Below, piece by piece: positions 24,464 through 31,637 of a stretch of 33,030 bases of DNA. Origin of the DNA: a virus; the IMG/VR virus record IMGVR_UViG_3300017697_000050, positions 1 through 33,030 of that record; one strand, given 5' to 3'. A model generated the notes under the pieces. It worked only from the letters and a program-made list of their open reading frames with translations, was not told where the DNA came from and ran no database searches. The first letter of the stretch is position 1, and each line of letters begins with the position of its first letter. Position numbers and translations under genes: made by a program.

Positions 24464-24488
24464 CAACCTAGACGAATCACTATATAAA
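24460..24488 (+). promoter_or_regulatory. sigma70-like promoter, copy 3 of the AATCACTATATAAAG family
   Basis: TTGACA (24460-24465), a 17-base spacer and TATAAA (24483-24488), preceded by a T-run (TTTTTTC). The -35 box overlaps the stop of the previous gene. Confidence 0.75.
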
Positions 24489-24519
24489 GAGTGTATAGAT
24501 AGCAACAAGGAAATCTCAT

Positions 24520-24861
24520 ATGTCAGTACAAGTTTTCAAAGTTTATCAAATTCAATTAGATGAAAAACTAGTAGAACTGGTTAATAAAGAGGGCTGGAAT
24601 TGCCACGAAAAAGCAACTGCATATGCAGATGCCACATTTGGAAATTTTAAAGCGGCTGCTATGAAATTCGATGAATGTTATACTCATGTTGCAAACATTA
24701 TTGCTGATAGCCTGGATCATGTTTTTGAAGTAGGAAATATTGGACCAGAAGATCGGATTGAGCGGTTTGGAAAAATGTCTAGTATTTCAGTTGGAAATAT
24801 TATTGAAGATGCTGATGGTAATCGTTCAGTTGTAGCAAACTTTGGATTTGAATCTGTATAA
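24520..24861 (+). CDS. small phage protein, early-type
   Basis: A 113-residue protein preceded by AAGGAA. It contains FKVYQIQLDEKLVELVNKEGW and KATAYADATFGNFKAAAMKFD, then EDRIERFGKMSSISVGNIIED. It is an alpha/beta protein with no catalytic motif I can name. The stop overlaps the SWIM protein start (TAATG), so the two are coupled. Confidence 0.6.
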   Translation: MSVQVFKVYQIQLDEKLVELVNKEGWNCHEKATAYADATFGNFKAAAMKFDECYTHVANIIADSLDHVFEVGNIGPEDRIERFGKMSSISVGNIIEDADGNRSVVANFGFESV

Positions 24862-25082
24862 TGGCAAAGTATGGACCACGTATATTTCCCAGTGACCTGA
24901 TTAATACTAAAAATCATTGGGCACTCGGAACTACTTGGACTGCAACTGGTAGCAAGGGCGGCATATATAATATCGAAATGAAACCCAACGGATTTACTTG
25001 TGATTGTCCAGCATTTAAAAAATGCAAACACATTAAATCAATCGAAGAAAAATTTGAGGATACGTTAGATGAATTTTTATGA
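24861..25082 (+). CDS. SWIM zinc-finger mini-protein
   Basis: A 73-residue protein. YNIEMKPNGFTCDCPAFKKCKHI carries the CxCx(n)CxH pattern of SWIM zinc fingers, with Cys47, Cys49, Cys55 and His57. Almost the whole protein is this domain plus an N-terminal strand segment. SWIM domains bind DNA or proteins. The early-type promoter at 24460 suggests a regulator or a host-takeover factor. It overlaps the next gene by 14 bases. Confidence 0.75.
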   Translation: MAKYGPRIFPSDLINTKNHWALGTTWTATGSKGGIYNIEMKPNGFTCDCPAFKKCKHIKSIEEKFEDTLDEFL

Positions 25083-25320
25083 TTTGAAATTTAGTGAGAT
25101 ACATCCACGACACTTTCAAGCCAAACAATCTTTTGGTAAATATGATTTGAGTGTGATCCGAGAACCAGATAAAGATTCTTATGAAATCGCGGTGTTCAAG
25201 GATAATAATTTTGTTCAACTGCCTGGTATACATACAGATGATGATGTTATACCTTATCTTGACCCAGCAGATGTAGAATGCATTATGCGCAAACTACAAT
25301 TAATTGCTGGTCCTAATTAA
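25069..25320 (+). CDS. small phage protein of unknown function
   Basis: An 83-residue acidic alpha/beta protein (SFGKYDLSVIREPDKDSYEIAVFKDNNFVQL; LDPADVECIMRKLQLI). It starts inside the SWIM gene and is last in the 24520-25320 early unit. It converges on the minus-strand operon with a gap of only 14 bases. Family not recognised. Confidence 0.6.
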   Translation: MNFYDLKFSEIHPRHFQAKQSFGKYDLSVIREPDKDSYEIAVFKDNNFVQLPGIHTDDDVIPYLDPADVECIMRKLQLIAGPN

Positions 25321-25331
25321 TTTTTGTCATA

Positions 25332-25345
25332 CTACTAATTAGTAG
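25332..25345. repeat. 14-bp perfect palindrome at the convergent junction
   Basis: CTACTAATTAGTAG is its own reverse complement and lies between and over the ends of the two converging units. It could act as a weak two-way terminator, but it lacks a clear T-run on either strand. Confidence 0.5.
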
Positions 25346-25469
25346 GATACATATTGTACTTGTATTCACTAATACGTTGTGCTTCTCTGTATAAGCCTTT
25401 GTTACGTAATTCACGAATTGCCATACAGTATGAACGGTATTCCATTGCTTTAATAAATCTATTCCACAT
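25335..25469 (-). CDS. 44-residue small protein, last gene of the DUF1127 operon
   Basis: The minus-strand frame from ATG at 25469 encodes a Tyr/Arg-rich peptide beginning MWNRFIKAMEYRSYCMAIREL and continuing RNKGLYREAQRISEYKY. The AIRELRNKGLYREAQRI part resembles the short helical repeats of DUF1127-like proteins. Its ATG shares one base with the stop of the gene before (TAATG), the same junction as in the rest of the operon. It is supported by this coupling and by composition. Confidence 0.6.
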   Translation of the reverse strand: MWNRFIKAMEYRSYCMAIRELRNKGLYREAQRISEYKYNMYPTN

Positions 25470-25642
25470 TATCTGATCTCCAACATCAAGCGTTTTGCTT
25501 CTTTTGTATAACCTAGGCGATGCAATTCAGCGGCGGCTCTTGCTCTACCTATCGATTCCATTAATGCCCATGTGCCATGAGCAAATGCACGTAATGCGTT
25601 CCAAAAAGGATTAATTGTATATTCCATTACTAATGTTGTCAT
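25469..25642 (-). CDS. 57-residue small protein of the DUF1127 operon
   Basis: The minus-strand frame from ATG at 25642 encodes MTTLVMEYTINPFWNALRAF, then GRARAAAELHRLGYTKEAKRLMLEIR. The AAAELHRLGYTKEAKRLM part looks like the Arg-rich helical signature of DUF1127-type small proteins. It is joined to both neighbours by TAATG overlaps. Proteins with this plan can bind RNA in alphaproteobacteria; for this one that is only a suggestion. Confidence 0.65.
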   Translation of the reverse strand: MTTLVMEYTINPFWNALRAFAHGTWALMESIGRARAAAELHRLGYTKEAKRLMLEIR

Positions 25643-25878
25643 TATACAAATCCTCTCAAATTTTCATTTATACTAACACGTACATCATCGGCTTTGACCG
25701 TTACTGACTTTTTATATGATGTGTGTGCAATATGATGAATTTCGCCACGTGAAATACCGATATCATTTAGTTCATAGTTTGATAGTGCTGATAATTCTCT
25801 AATTGTCTGACGTACTTTTTTGTTATAATCCATTGTATTTCGAATGTTTGTGAGTGTTGCGATTAATTTGTTAATCAT
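25642..25878 (-). CDS. DUF1127 (YjiS-like) protein
   Basis: A 78-residue protein. RQTIRELSALSNYELNDIGISRGEIHHIA is the DUF1127 signature, 'tireLsaLsd.eLkDIGisRseI..i', typical of alphaproteobacteria. Small DUF1127 proteins have been linked to RNA turnover, phosphate and stress responses. The last 25 residues are an extension. In a phage it could mimic a host regulator. It is coupled by TAATG at both ends. Confidence 0.85.
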   Translation of the reverse strand: MINKLIATLTNIRNTMDYNKKVRQTIRELSALSNYELNDIGISRGEIHHIAHTSYKKSVTVKADDVRVSINENLRGFV

Positions 25879-26066
25879 TACTTTATTCCTTGTATGTGTC
25901 TGTGTGATGGCGCCTTGCCATCATTGTCTAGCATGTAATTATAAGCAAATTGCCAATCACGTGCATATTCTGTTTTTGCCCAAGTCATCAAGTCTGAGCG
26001 TTTTGTTGCCTTACTAGCAAATCCTCCAAAAAGATTTGCTACGGCACTAAATACATTTAGTGTCAT
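25878..26066 (-). CDS. 62-residue small protein, first gene of the minus-strand operon
   Basis: The gene starts after GGAGAAC (26071-26077) on the minus strand. The protein has a short hydrophobic start (MTLNVFSAVANLFGGFASKA) followed by RSDLMTWAKTEYARDWQFAYNYMLDNDGKAP. The N-terminal helix may be amphipathic. The family is not recognised. It is preceded by a leader of about 95 bases and a late promoter. Confidence 0.65.
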   Translation of the reverse strand: MTLNVFSAVANLFGGFASKATKRSDLMTWAKTEYARDWQFAYNYMLDNDGKAPSHRHIQGIK

Positions 26067-26077
26067 ATAGGTTCTCC

Positions 26078-26160
26078 AAATTGTCTGATGCTTGAGGGAA
26101 GCAATACCCTAGTCTTTCCCAGTGCCACTCATTTTTTATAAGCTGAGGTCGCTTATCTTA
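26078..26160 (-). other. foldable 5' leader of the minus-strand operon
   Basis: On the minus strand a 6-bp hairpin (ATAAGC/GCTTAT, arms at 26151-26156 and 26138-26143) is followed by two mutually exclusive pairings near the start: GGGAA/TTCCC (26116-26120 with 26096-26100) and AGGG/CCCT (26107-26110 with 26095-26098). This could be a regulatory switch or just chance. The divergent gap (26067-26357, 291 bases) holds no gene. Confidence 0.35.
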
Positions 26161-26166
26161 CACTTT

Positions 26167-26174
26167 TATTTATA
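26167..26174 (-). promoter_or_regulatory. T4-type late promoter on the minus strand
   Basis: TATAAATA read on the minus strand, about 100 bases before the first ATG of the four-gene operon. It is the only late box found in this orientation in front of a gene. Confidence 0.6.
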
Positions 26175-26272
26175 GTAATATAACACTAAAAAACACAAAA
26201 AACAACTGTGTTTTATGCAATCTCGGTATGCGTCTGGTGCAATAGTGACAATTTGCCAATTACAATTAATAC

Positions 26273-26301
26273 TTGCTATTTGCAAATTATTCTGCTATAA
26301 T
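26273..26301 (+). promoter_or_regulatory. sigma70-like promoter for the epimerase/CDF operon
   Basis: TTGCTA (26273-26278), a 17-base spacer and TATAAT (26296-26301). An inverted repeat AATTTGC (26250-26256)/GCAAATT (26282-26288) flanks the -35 box and could be an operator. Confidence 0.55.
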
Positions 26302-26357
26302 GATATAAATGTTAAGTGACTAAATATGTGTAATAAACAAATTAAGAAAGAATTAAT

Positions 26358-27272
26358 ATGTTAGCAAAAGGTAAAGTTCTTGTCACTGGTGGCGCTGGAT
26401 TCGTGGGCAGAGAAGTTGTCAGACAATTATTAAGAAAGGGTTACGAAGTAACAGTTTTAGATATTGCAGAAAAGCCTGCTGATTTTACTATGGTAAAGTA
26501 TATCAAAGGCGACATACAAAGTGCAGCAAAGTGTATAATGGCAACCGCAGGCAAAGATTTTGTTATTCATCTAGGTGCAAAGACGCGAATACCAGATAGT
26601 TTTATTGATCCTGATTTATATTTTGATATAAATGTTACAGGCACACGTAACATGCTTACTGCATCACACGCTGTAGGTATTCGTAAGTTTGTGTTTGCAA
26701 GTTCGTCTAGTATATATGGAAATAATCCTATACCACATAAACCATTTCATAAACCAGATCCATTAAACTATTATGCAATGACTAAGTTATTTGGTGAGCA
26801 ATTATGCAAACAATATAAAAACGTTTTTGGATTGAATTATAATGTATTACGATTTTTCACAGTATATGGACTTGAACAACCATCAGATGATAATAATGGA
26901 TTAATGATTAGTAGATTTTATCGTATGGCAAATGAAAATATTCCATTGACTGTTCACGGTGATGGCGAGTATAGAAGAGATTACATACATGTTAGTGACG
27001 TAGCACGTGCATGTATTGCGAGTATGGAGTCTAAAGTAAAGAGTGAAATTTTTAATGTAGGCACGGGTGAAAACGTTTCTGTGAATCGCGTTGTTGAAAT
27101 ATTACGAGAGTTTTTTCCTAATTTAGAAGTAGAATACCAAGAGAAGCCTAAAGGTTATGCGAGTGAAACACTTGCTGATGTATTAAAAGCAAGTAAACTT
27201 CTTGGCTGGCAGCCATCTATTAGTATTGAAAATGGTATTAGAGAATTATATAATATGAAGAAGAACCAATGA
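26358..27272 (+). CDS. NAD-dependent sugar-nucleotide epimerase/dehydratase (extended SDR)
   Basis: A 304-residue protein of usual family size. The Rossmann motif TGGAGFVG (about 10-17), VLDIA, the acidic GDI after the third strand, FASSSSIYG with the active Ser, and the catalytic Tyr-Lys pair in YYAMTK (about 138-143) are all present. GEYRRDYIHVSDVARA and FNVGTG are typical of UDP-glucose 4-epimerase/WcaG-type enzymes. It likely makes an activated sugar for a glycosyltransferase of the phage or for altered host surface sugars. The exact substrate cannot be told. It overlaps the CDF gene by four bases (ATGA). Confidence 0.88.
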   Translation: MLAKGKVLVTGGAGFVGREVVRQLLRKGYEVTVLDIAEKPADFTMVKYIKGDIQSAAKCIMATAGKDFVIHLGAKTRIPDSFIDPDLYFDINVTGTRNMLTASHAVGIRKFVFASSSSIYGNNPIPHKPFHKPDPLNYYAMTKLFGEQLCKQYKNVFGLNYNVLRFFTVYGLEQPSDDNNGLMISRFYRMANENIPLTVHGDGEYRRDYIHVSDVARACIASMESKVKSEIFNVGTGENVSVNRVVEILREFFPNLEVEYQEKPKGYASETLADVLKASKLLGWQPSISIENGIRELYNMKKNQ

Positions 27273-28198
27273 AACATAATCAGTATCATATAAGAACAGC
27301 AGGTAAAGAAGAACGTGCATTAAAAATAAGTATTATTATTTTAGTATTATTTGTTGTCATTGAACTATTTGGTGCACACATAAGTAATTCACTTGCGTTA
27401 TTGAGTGATGCTTTACATCTTTCAACCGATGCACTAGCAATGATTATTGCAGTATTTGGATTCTGGATTGGTAGAAAACCACCAACAGATACATATTCAT
27501 ATGGATTTATGAGAGCAGAAGTTATTGCAGCATTTTTAAATGCACTTATGTGGATAGGACTTTTTGCATATATTATATATGAGGCAATTTATCGAATACT
27601 AAACCCTGAGCATGTTGATATATATTGGATGCTACCAATTGCGATTATTGGATTAATCGTTAATTTGATATTATTTAAAATAGTACATCATCATCATGAT
27701 GGTCATAATATTAATATGCGAGGAGTGATACTTCATATCTTACTTGATATTTTAGGCAGTGTTGGTGCCATTATAGGTGGTATTGTAATATACTTTACAG
27801 ATTGGTATTATATTGATCCTATTATAAGTGTGCTTCTTGCCAGTTTGATATTAAAAAGTGGTTGGGAATTATTAAAAGATTGTATTAGAATATTAATGAC
27901 TGGAAAACCAGAACACATCGATATTGATGTTATAATAAGAGATATTATGACAAATGTAGATCATGTTAATAATGTACACCATGTACATATATGGGAATTG
28001 GCTAGTGGACAAATTTCAGCCGCTATGCACATCAATATATTGGATGATGGCGAATGCGATGATACAATATATAATACCAAGAAACTATTAATCGATAACT
28101 ATAAAATAATACATACTACTATTCAGATTGAACATAATAATTGTCCAGACGAAGAATTATTTTATAATAAATTAACAGAGGAGAAAAAAAATGATTAA
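27269..28198 (+). CDS. cation diffusion facilitator, zinc-type (CzcD/ZitB-like)
   Basis: A 309-residue protein with six predicted membrane helices (about 19-37, 44-67, 82-106, 118-138, 151-175, 183-200) and a cytosolic C-terminal domain. The transport site is two HxxxD motifs: His50/Asp54 in SDALHLSTDA and His156/Asp160 in HILLDILG, the combination typical of zinc exporters. A His-rich loop HHHHDGH (140-146) lies between TM4 and TM5. The C-terminal domain contains VHHVHIWEL and ends normally, so the gene looks complete. It would export Zn2+ from the host cytoplasm. Host-derived accessory gene is the best reading. Confidence 0.9.
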   Translation: MKHNQYHIRTAGKEERALKISIIILVLFVVIELFGAHISNSLALLSDALHLSTDALAMIIAVFGFWIGRKPPTDTYSYGFMRAEVIAAFLNALMWIGLFAYIIYEAIYRILNPEHVDIYWMLPIAIIGLIVNLILFKIVHHHHDGHNINMRGVILHILLDILGSVGAIIGGIVIYFTDWYYIDPIISVLLASLILKSGWELLKDCIRILMTGKPEHIDIDVIIRDIMTNVDHVNNVHHVHIWELASGQISAAMHINILDDGECDDTIYNTKKLLIDNYKIIHTTIQIEHNNCPDEELFYNKLTEEKKND

Positions 28199-28346
28199 TT
28201 GGATTAAAAACAGACTAAAAGAACGTACAACACTTGATGGAGTAGCACTAATCGCAACTGGATTTGCAATGCTTCTCGTACCAGTTGATTTAATTGCATA
28301 TGCTGCAATTGCATATGGTGCGTGGACTATCTGGAAATCTGAATGA
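28191..28346 (+). CDS. small single-pass or two-pass membrane protein
   Basis: A 51-residue protein, not annotated by length cut-offs, starting inside the CDF stop region after GAGGAG. The positive start MINWIKNRLKERTT is followed by a hydrophobic stretch (about 17-47) interrupted by PVD, and ends AYGAWTIWKSE. I recall near-identical small proteins in marine phages. It is coupled by overlaps with both the CDF gene and the next gene, so it may be a partner of the transporter, but it also occurs in other settings. Confidence 0.75.
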   Translation: MINWIKNRLKERTTLDGVALIATGFAMLLVPVDLIAYAAIAYGAWTIWKSE

Positions 28347-28582
28347 ACTGGATCGATATAGATAAAAACATTATTAATATGATGGCTATATATGACGATA
28401 AAGATAAACTTTTTACTGATGTTAAAAAGTTATATAATTGGAATGATTCGCAGGTTAAACATGCAATTGAACCATTATTAAAACGGTGGGGATGGTATGA
28501 TAAAAAAATAATATCAACTATCAAACCAAAAAAGATAGCCACCAAAACTAAATCTAAGGCAAAGAAAAATACAAAAGCATAA
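28343..28582 (+). CDS. small phage protein with basic tail
   Basis: A 79-residue protein overlapping the previous stop by ATGA. It contains MNWIDIDKNIINMMAIYDDKDKL, LYNWNDSQVKHAIEPLLKRWGW and a Lys-rich tail (KPKKIATKTKSKAKKNTKA). The middle may be a small helical domain; the tail suggests nucleic-acid or membrane contact. The family is not recognised. It is the last gene of the 26358-28582 operon. Confidence 0.6.
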   Translation: MNWIDIDKNIINMMAIYDDKDKLFTDVKKLYNWNDSQVKHAIEPLLKRWGWYDKKIISTIKPKKIATKTKSKAKKNTKA

Positions 28583-28633
28583 TTTAAGGTGTGATATAAA
28601 TGATACAATTGTCAGTATTAGTTTTATAACCTA

Positions 28634-28662
28634 TTGATAATAAAGCAAAAATGTATTATATT
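28634..28662 (+). promoter_or_regulatory. possible sigma70-like promoter for the porin-like gene
   Basis: TTGATA (28634-28639), a 17-base spacer and TATATT (28657-28662). It is weak in both boxes. If used, the 28681 hairpin lies in the 5' UTR. Confidence 0.35.
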
Positions 28663-28680
28663 AGTATAAGTAGAATAGTG

Positions 28681-28706
28681 TGAGCAGTTTATCTGCTCAT
28701 ATTTTT
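28681..28706 (+). terminator. hairpin with T-run before the porin-like gene: terminator or leader attenuator
   Basis: TGAGCAG pairs with CTGCTCA around loop TTTAT, followed by TATTTTTG. It could end the epimerase/CDF operon or lie in the leader of the next gene. Confidence 0.6.
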
Positions 28707-28726
28707 GTTTAAAAGGAAATATAATA

Positions 28727-29494
28727 ATGAAACTATTACTAACAACAGTAGCCGCTATTTTAATGGCTACGACTTCATTTGCTGCAGATGTTGATGCTTC
28801 TGTGGAAATGAAAGTTGCTGAAAATAAAGCAACTGATAAGTACGAAGCAACTACTACAATTAGTGTTGATGTTGCAGCAGGTGAAGGTCCTGCTAATGTT
28901 GGACTAGAGATTGACTCTGTTGATGGCGGCGCAATCACACTGGATAAATGGCATGTCGGTACAGAGGTTGCAGACGTAACAGTATCATACGGTGATCAAG
29001 ATGGTGTTTTTGTAGAAGCAACATCTGACTTTTCATCAATTTCAGAACCAACTATCGATGAATCATTAGCACTATCGTATGGGCCAGCATCAGTTGCAGT
29101 TGGTTTCACTGACATCACAACTGACGTTACTGAAGTGTCAAATGTACAACTTGCATATAATATTGACTTAGCACTTGTAGATGTAACTGCATCAATGGAT
29201 TATAATCGTACATCTGAAGAGTATATCTGGGGTGCACGTTTTGATACTGTTGAAGTTTCAGGTATTGCAATGGGCGGCACTACATCGTATGAAGACGATG
29301 TATTGGCATATGAATTAGATACAACTGTATCTAATTTCACAGCATATATCAATGGCGACGAAGATGATTCATTAGAAAATATTGGTATCGGCCATGATAA
29401 AGATTTTTCTGGCGTTACCGTATCAACCGACGTTAACTATGATTTGGATGACGAAGAAGTTACGCCATCAGTCACACTTAGTTTTTCGTTCTAA
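28727..29494 (+). CDS. secreted outer-membrane beta-barrel (porin-like) protein
   Basis: A 255-residue protein preceded by AAAGGAA. The N-terminus MKLLLTTVAAILMATTSFA is a clear Sec signal peptide with SFA as the probable cleavage site (after 19). The mature part is acidic, with alternating polar/hydrophobic strands (VQLAYNIDLALVDVTASMDY, VSGIAMGGTTSYEDD) and Gly turns, and it ends in VTLSFSF with the C-terminal Phe that marks outer-membrane barrels. There are no Cys. It resembles porin-like proteins, not a lipoprotein or lysis protein. It would be made by the infected cell and placed in its outer membrane. Substrate or role is not known. Confidence 0.75.
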   Translation: MKLLLTTVAAILMATTSFAADVDASVEMKVAENKATDKYEATTTISVDVAAGEGPANVGLEIDSVDGGAITLDKWHVGTEVADVTVSYGDQDGVFVEATSDFSSISEPTIDESLALSYGPASVAVGFTDITTDVTEVSNVQLAYNIDLALVDVTASMDYNRTSEEYIWGARFDTVEVSGIAMGGTTSYEDDVLAYELDTTVSNFTAYINGDEDDSLENIGIGHDKDFSGVTVSTDVNYDLDDEEVTPSVTLSFSF

Positions 29495-29522
29495 TAATAA
29501 CTTAATGTTTTATTGTATAATT

Positions 29523-29547
29523 GGGGAGCCGTTGGCTCCCCTTTTTA
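29523..29547 (+). terminator. strong Rho-independent terminator
   Basis: GGGGAGCC/GGCTCCCC with loop GTT, followed by TTTTTA. It ends the porin-like gene. Confidence 0.9.
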
Positions 29548-29549
29548 TT

Positions 29550-29558
29550 GATAAATAG
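29550..29558 (+). promoter_or_regulatory. T4-type late promoter
   Basis: GATAAATAG lies directly after the terminator, 39 bases before ATG 29589. Confidence 0.65.
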
Positions 29559-29588
29559 TGTTGATAACATTATTCTAGGAGAATTTAC

Positions 29589-31634
29589 ATGCCATTGCAA
29601 TCTAATGGGCCGATATCTGTAACCGACATAATTACAGAATTTAGTAGCAGATTACCGGAAGAGTTTTCTAATTTTCAAAATGTAAATTTTACTGAATTAC
29701 TAAATTCTCTGGGTGATGTTTTGGACAAAACTTCCGGCGAACCTATCTCGTTCTCTAATTTTTATGGACTTTCAAATTACAGAATAATATTGGCAACAAA
29801 TTCATTTGATGTTATTACTACATATTCTACGATTATACCAGTTGCCTCTATTTTAGCAGGTAGTATAGATGAATGGAGTGGAAACCTTGATGCATTGACA
29901 TTGATATCAGTGCAGTCTCCTATTAACGGAACAGTTGTATTGAATGGATCTAATGTAGAATTCACATCTACAATGGATCCAACATACCAAGCAGGATTCT
30001 CATTCACGGTCAGAAACAGTTCTAATATAACTGAAACTGGAACTGTAGCAATGAATGTCCTAGCGATACCACCAATCATCACTCAGCCAGATACATTCTC
30101 TTTACGACAGGGAGAAACACTATTAGCTTCCTCAGCAGAATTGGTAACTAATGATATCGATGGACAGGGACAACCATTGTCAATTCTCAGTGTTGGTAAT
30201 CCCGTTGGAGGCACAGTTACATTAACTGGTAGTACGATTGAATTTATATCAACTGGTTTATATGGAGAACCAGCTGGGTTTGATTACAATGTAACTAATG
30301 GTAGTAACAATGCAACTGGCACAGCATACATTAATATTACTCCATTACCCGAAAAACCATCGTATATGTACTGGGATGCGGCAGAGGCAATCGCTGCCAC
30401 TAATGCTATATCTCCCCCATCACAAGCAGACGTTTTCAATTCATGGGATAGATTTGACGGTAGCGATTATTATCCGGGAGGAACAACTCCGGGTGGACAA
30501 GCCGCAGATTGGCAATTGGCACAAAATCCAACAAGAATTGTTCAGCCTACTAATACTAGTTACGGTGGTGGGTTTGTGTCTCCTGATTTATATGACGATT
30601 ACGTATTTCAAGCAACTGTTAGATCAGATGCAGCAGGAGACAATGATACTATTGGTTTGATTGCAGCATTTTCAAGAGATGGATCAGTGAATAAAACACT
30701 AGTCGCTGCCAGAACTAAAGGCGGCCAAGAACCTTCTAATCATTGGGGTGTTTTCTACACTGAAGACGGCCCATGGGCACCGACTTGGATGATTCAAAGC
30801 ACTGATATGACTGCGGGATCAACTACTAGTGTTTGGCAGCCAGACGAAACTAGAATTAAAGTTCAACGCCAAGGTGATATTATTACATTCTATACTACAA
30901 ATTGGAATGACACTGGTAACTATCAGATTTCTTCTGAGATCGTAGTAGATTTATCAAGTGATCCTAGACTTGCAGTATTCATGGGATCATCTCCGTATGG
31001 TTATTATAGTCACTCTCAGGGAGGATCAACATACTTTGATGTATTATTTAATGGCGGCATTGATGGTGAAACTATCTTAGACGCCGAGACTCCTAATGTT
31101 TATCTATGGAATGGCGCTGGATGGGATTTATCCACTGGACCAAATGCAGTAACTATACAAGATAGCATTGGATATATCAGAAAAGTTAATAACCCCGACA
31201 CTGGCGAAAGATTTATAGTAAAAGAAACTGATATTGTATATTTGGGAAAACTAACTGCTATGTCAAATTTGGATAGTAACAAAATATTAAATGAAACTCA
31301 AAATATTTTAATTAATACTAGTACTAGTATAACAGGTGGGGCTAATGGTTCAAGAATTGTGGGATTATATCAAAATGGCATCGAAGAAACAAATTTAATG
31401 ACTGGCAAACCTGAATTGTTAACTGGTGGTGTTTGGGATAGTGGTTCAAAAAATCATATACTATCAGATAACCAATATTTTGCGAATAACAATATTGATA
31501 TTAATACACTTCAATTAATCGGTGGGGTAGTAGTATTATCAGACGGCATTGTTGGTAAAATAACAAATATTACGACTGACACGATTACTTATGAACCATC
31601 TGATGATTTTAAATTATGGGATGAAACTATATAA
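29589..31634 (+). CDS. large virion adhesin with Ig/cadherin-like domains
   Basis: A 681-residue protein preceded by TAGGAG. Residues 1-60 (SNGPISVTDIITEFSS, then GEPISFSNFYG) form a virion-attachment start common in marine phage adhesins. Two Ig/cadherin-like units follow (about 75-160 and 168-252, each with 'G.v.l.gs.veF.s....aGF.y.v.n.s...tGt'). A beta-sandwich lectin-like region comes next (about 260-490, WDRFDGSDYYPGGTTPGG, DYVFQATVRSD, RIKVQRQGDIITFYTTNW). The C-terminus (500-681) is beta-rich. A late promoter supports a virion role; it is likely a tail fibre or receptor-binding protein. Confidence 0.75.
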   Translation: MPLQSNGPISVTDIITEFSSRLPEEFSNFQNVNFTELLNSLGDVLDKTSGEPISFSNFYGLSNYRIILATNSFDVITTYSTIIPVASILAGSIDEWSGNLDALTLISVQSPINGTVVLNGSNVEFTSTMDPTYQAGFSFTVRNSSNITETGTVAMNVLAIPPIITQPDTFSLRQGETLLASSAELVTNDIDGQGQPLSILSVGNPVGGTVTLTGSTIEFISTGLYGEPAGFDYNVTNGSNNATGTAYINITPLPEKPSYMYWDAAEAIAATNAISPPSQADVFNSWDRFDGSDYYPGGTTPGGQAADWQLAQNPTRIVQPTNTSYGGGFVSPDLYDDYVFQATVRSDAAGDNDTIGLIAAFSRDGSVNKTLVAARTKGGQEPSNHWGVFYTEDGPWAPTWMIQSTDMTAGSTTSVWQPDETRIKVQRQGDIITFYTTNWNDTGNYQISSEIVVDLSSDPRLAVFMGSSPYGYYSHSQGGSTYFDVLFNGGIDGETILDAETPNVYLWNGAGWDLSTGPNAVTIQDSIGYIRKVNNPDTGERFIVKETDIVYLGKLTAMSNLDSNKILNETQNILINTSTSITGGANGSRIVGLYQNGIEETNLMTGKPELLTGGVWDSGSKNHILSDNQYFANNNIDINTLQLIGGVVVLSDGIVGKITNITTDTITYEPSDDFKLWDETI

Positions 31635-31637
31635 ATA
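31630..31637 (+). promoter_or_regulatory. T4-type late promoter
   Basis: TATAAATA overlaps the adhesin stop and lies 34 bases before ATG 31664. It puts the corrinoid protein gene under late control. Confidence 0.55.
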
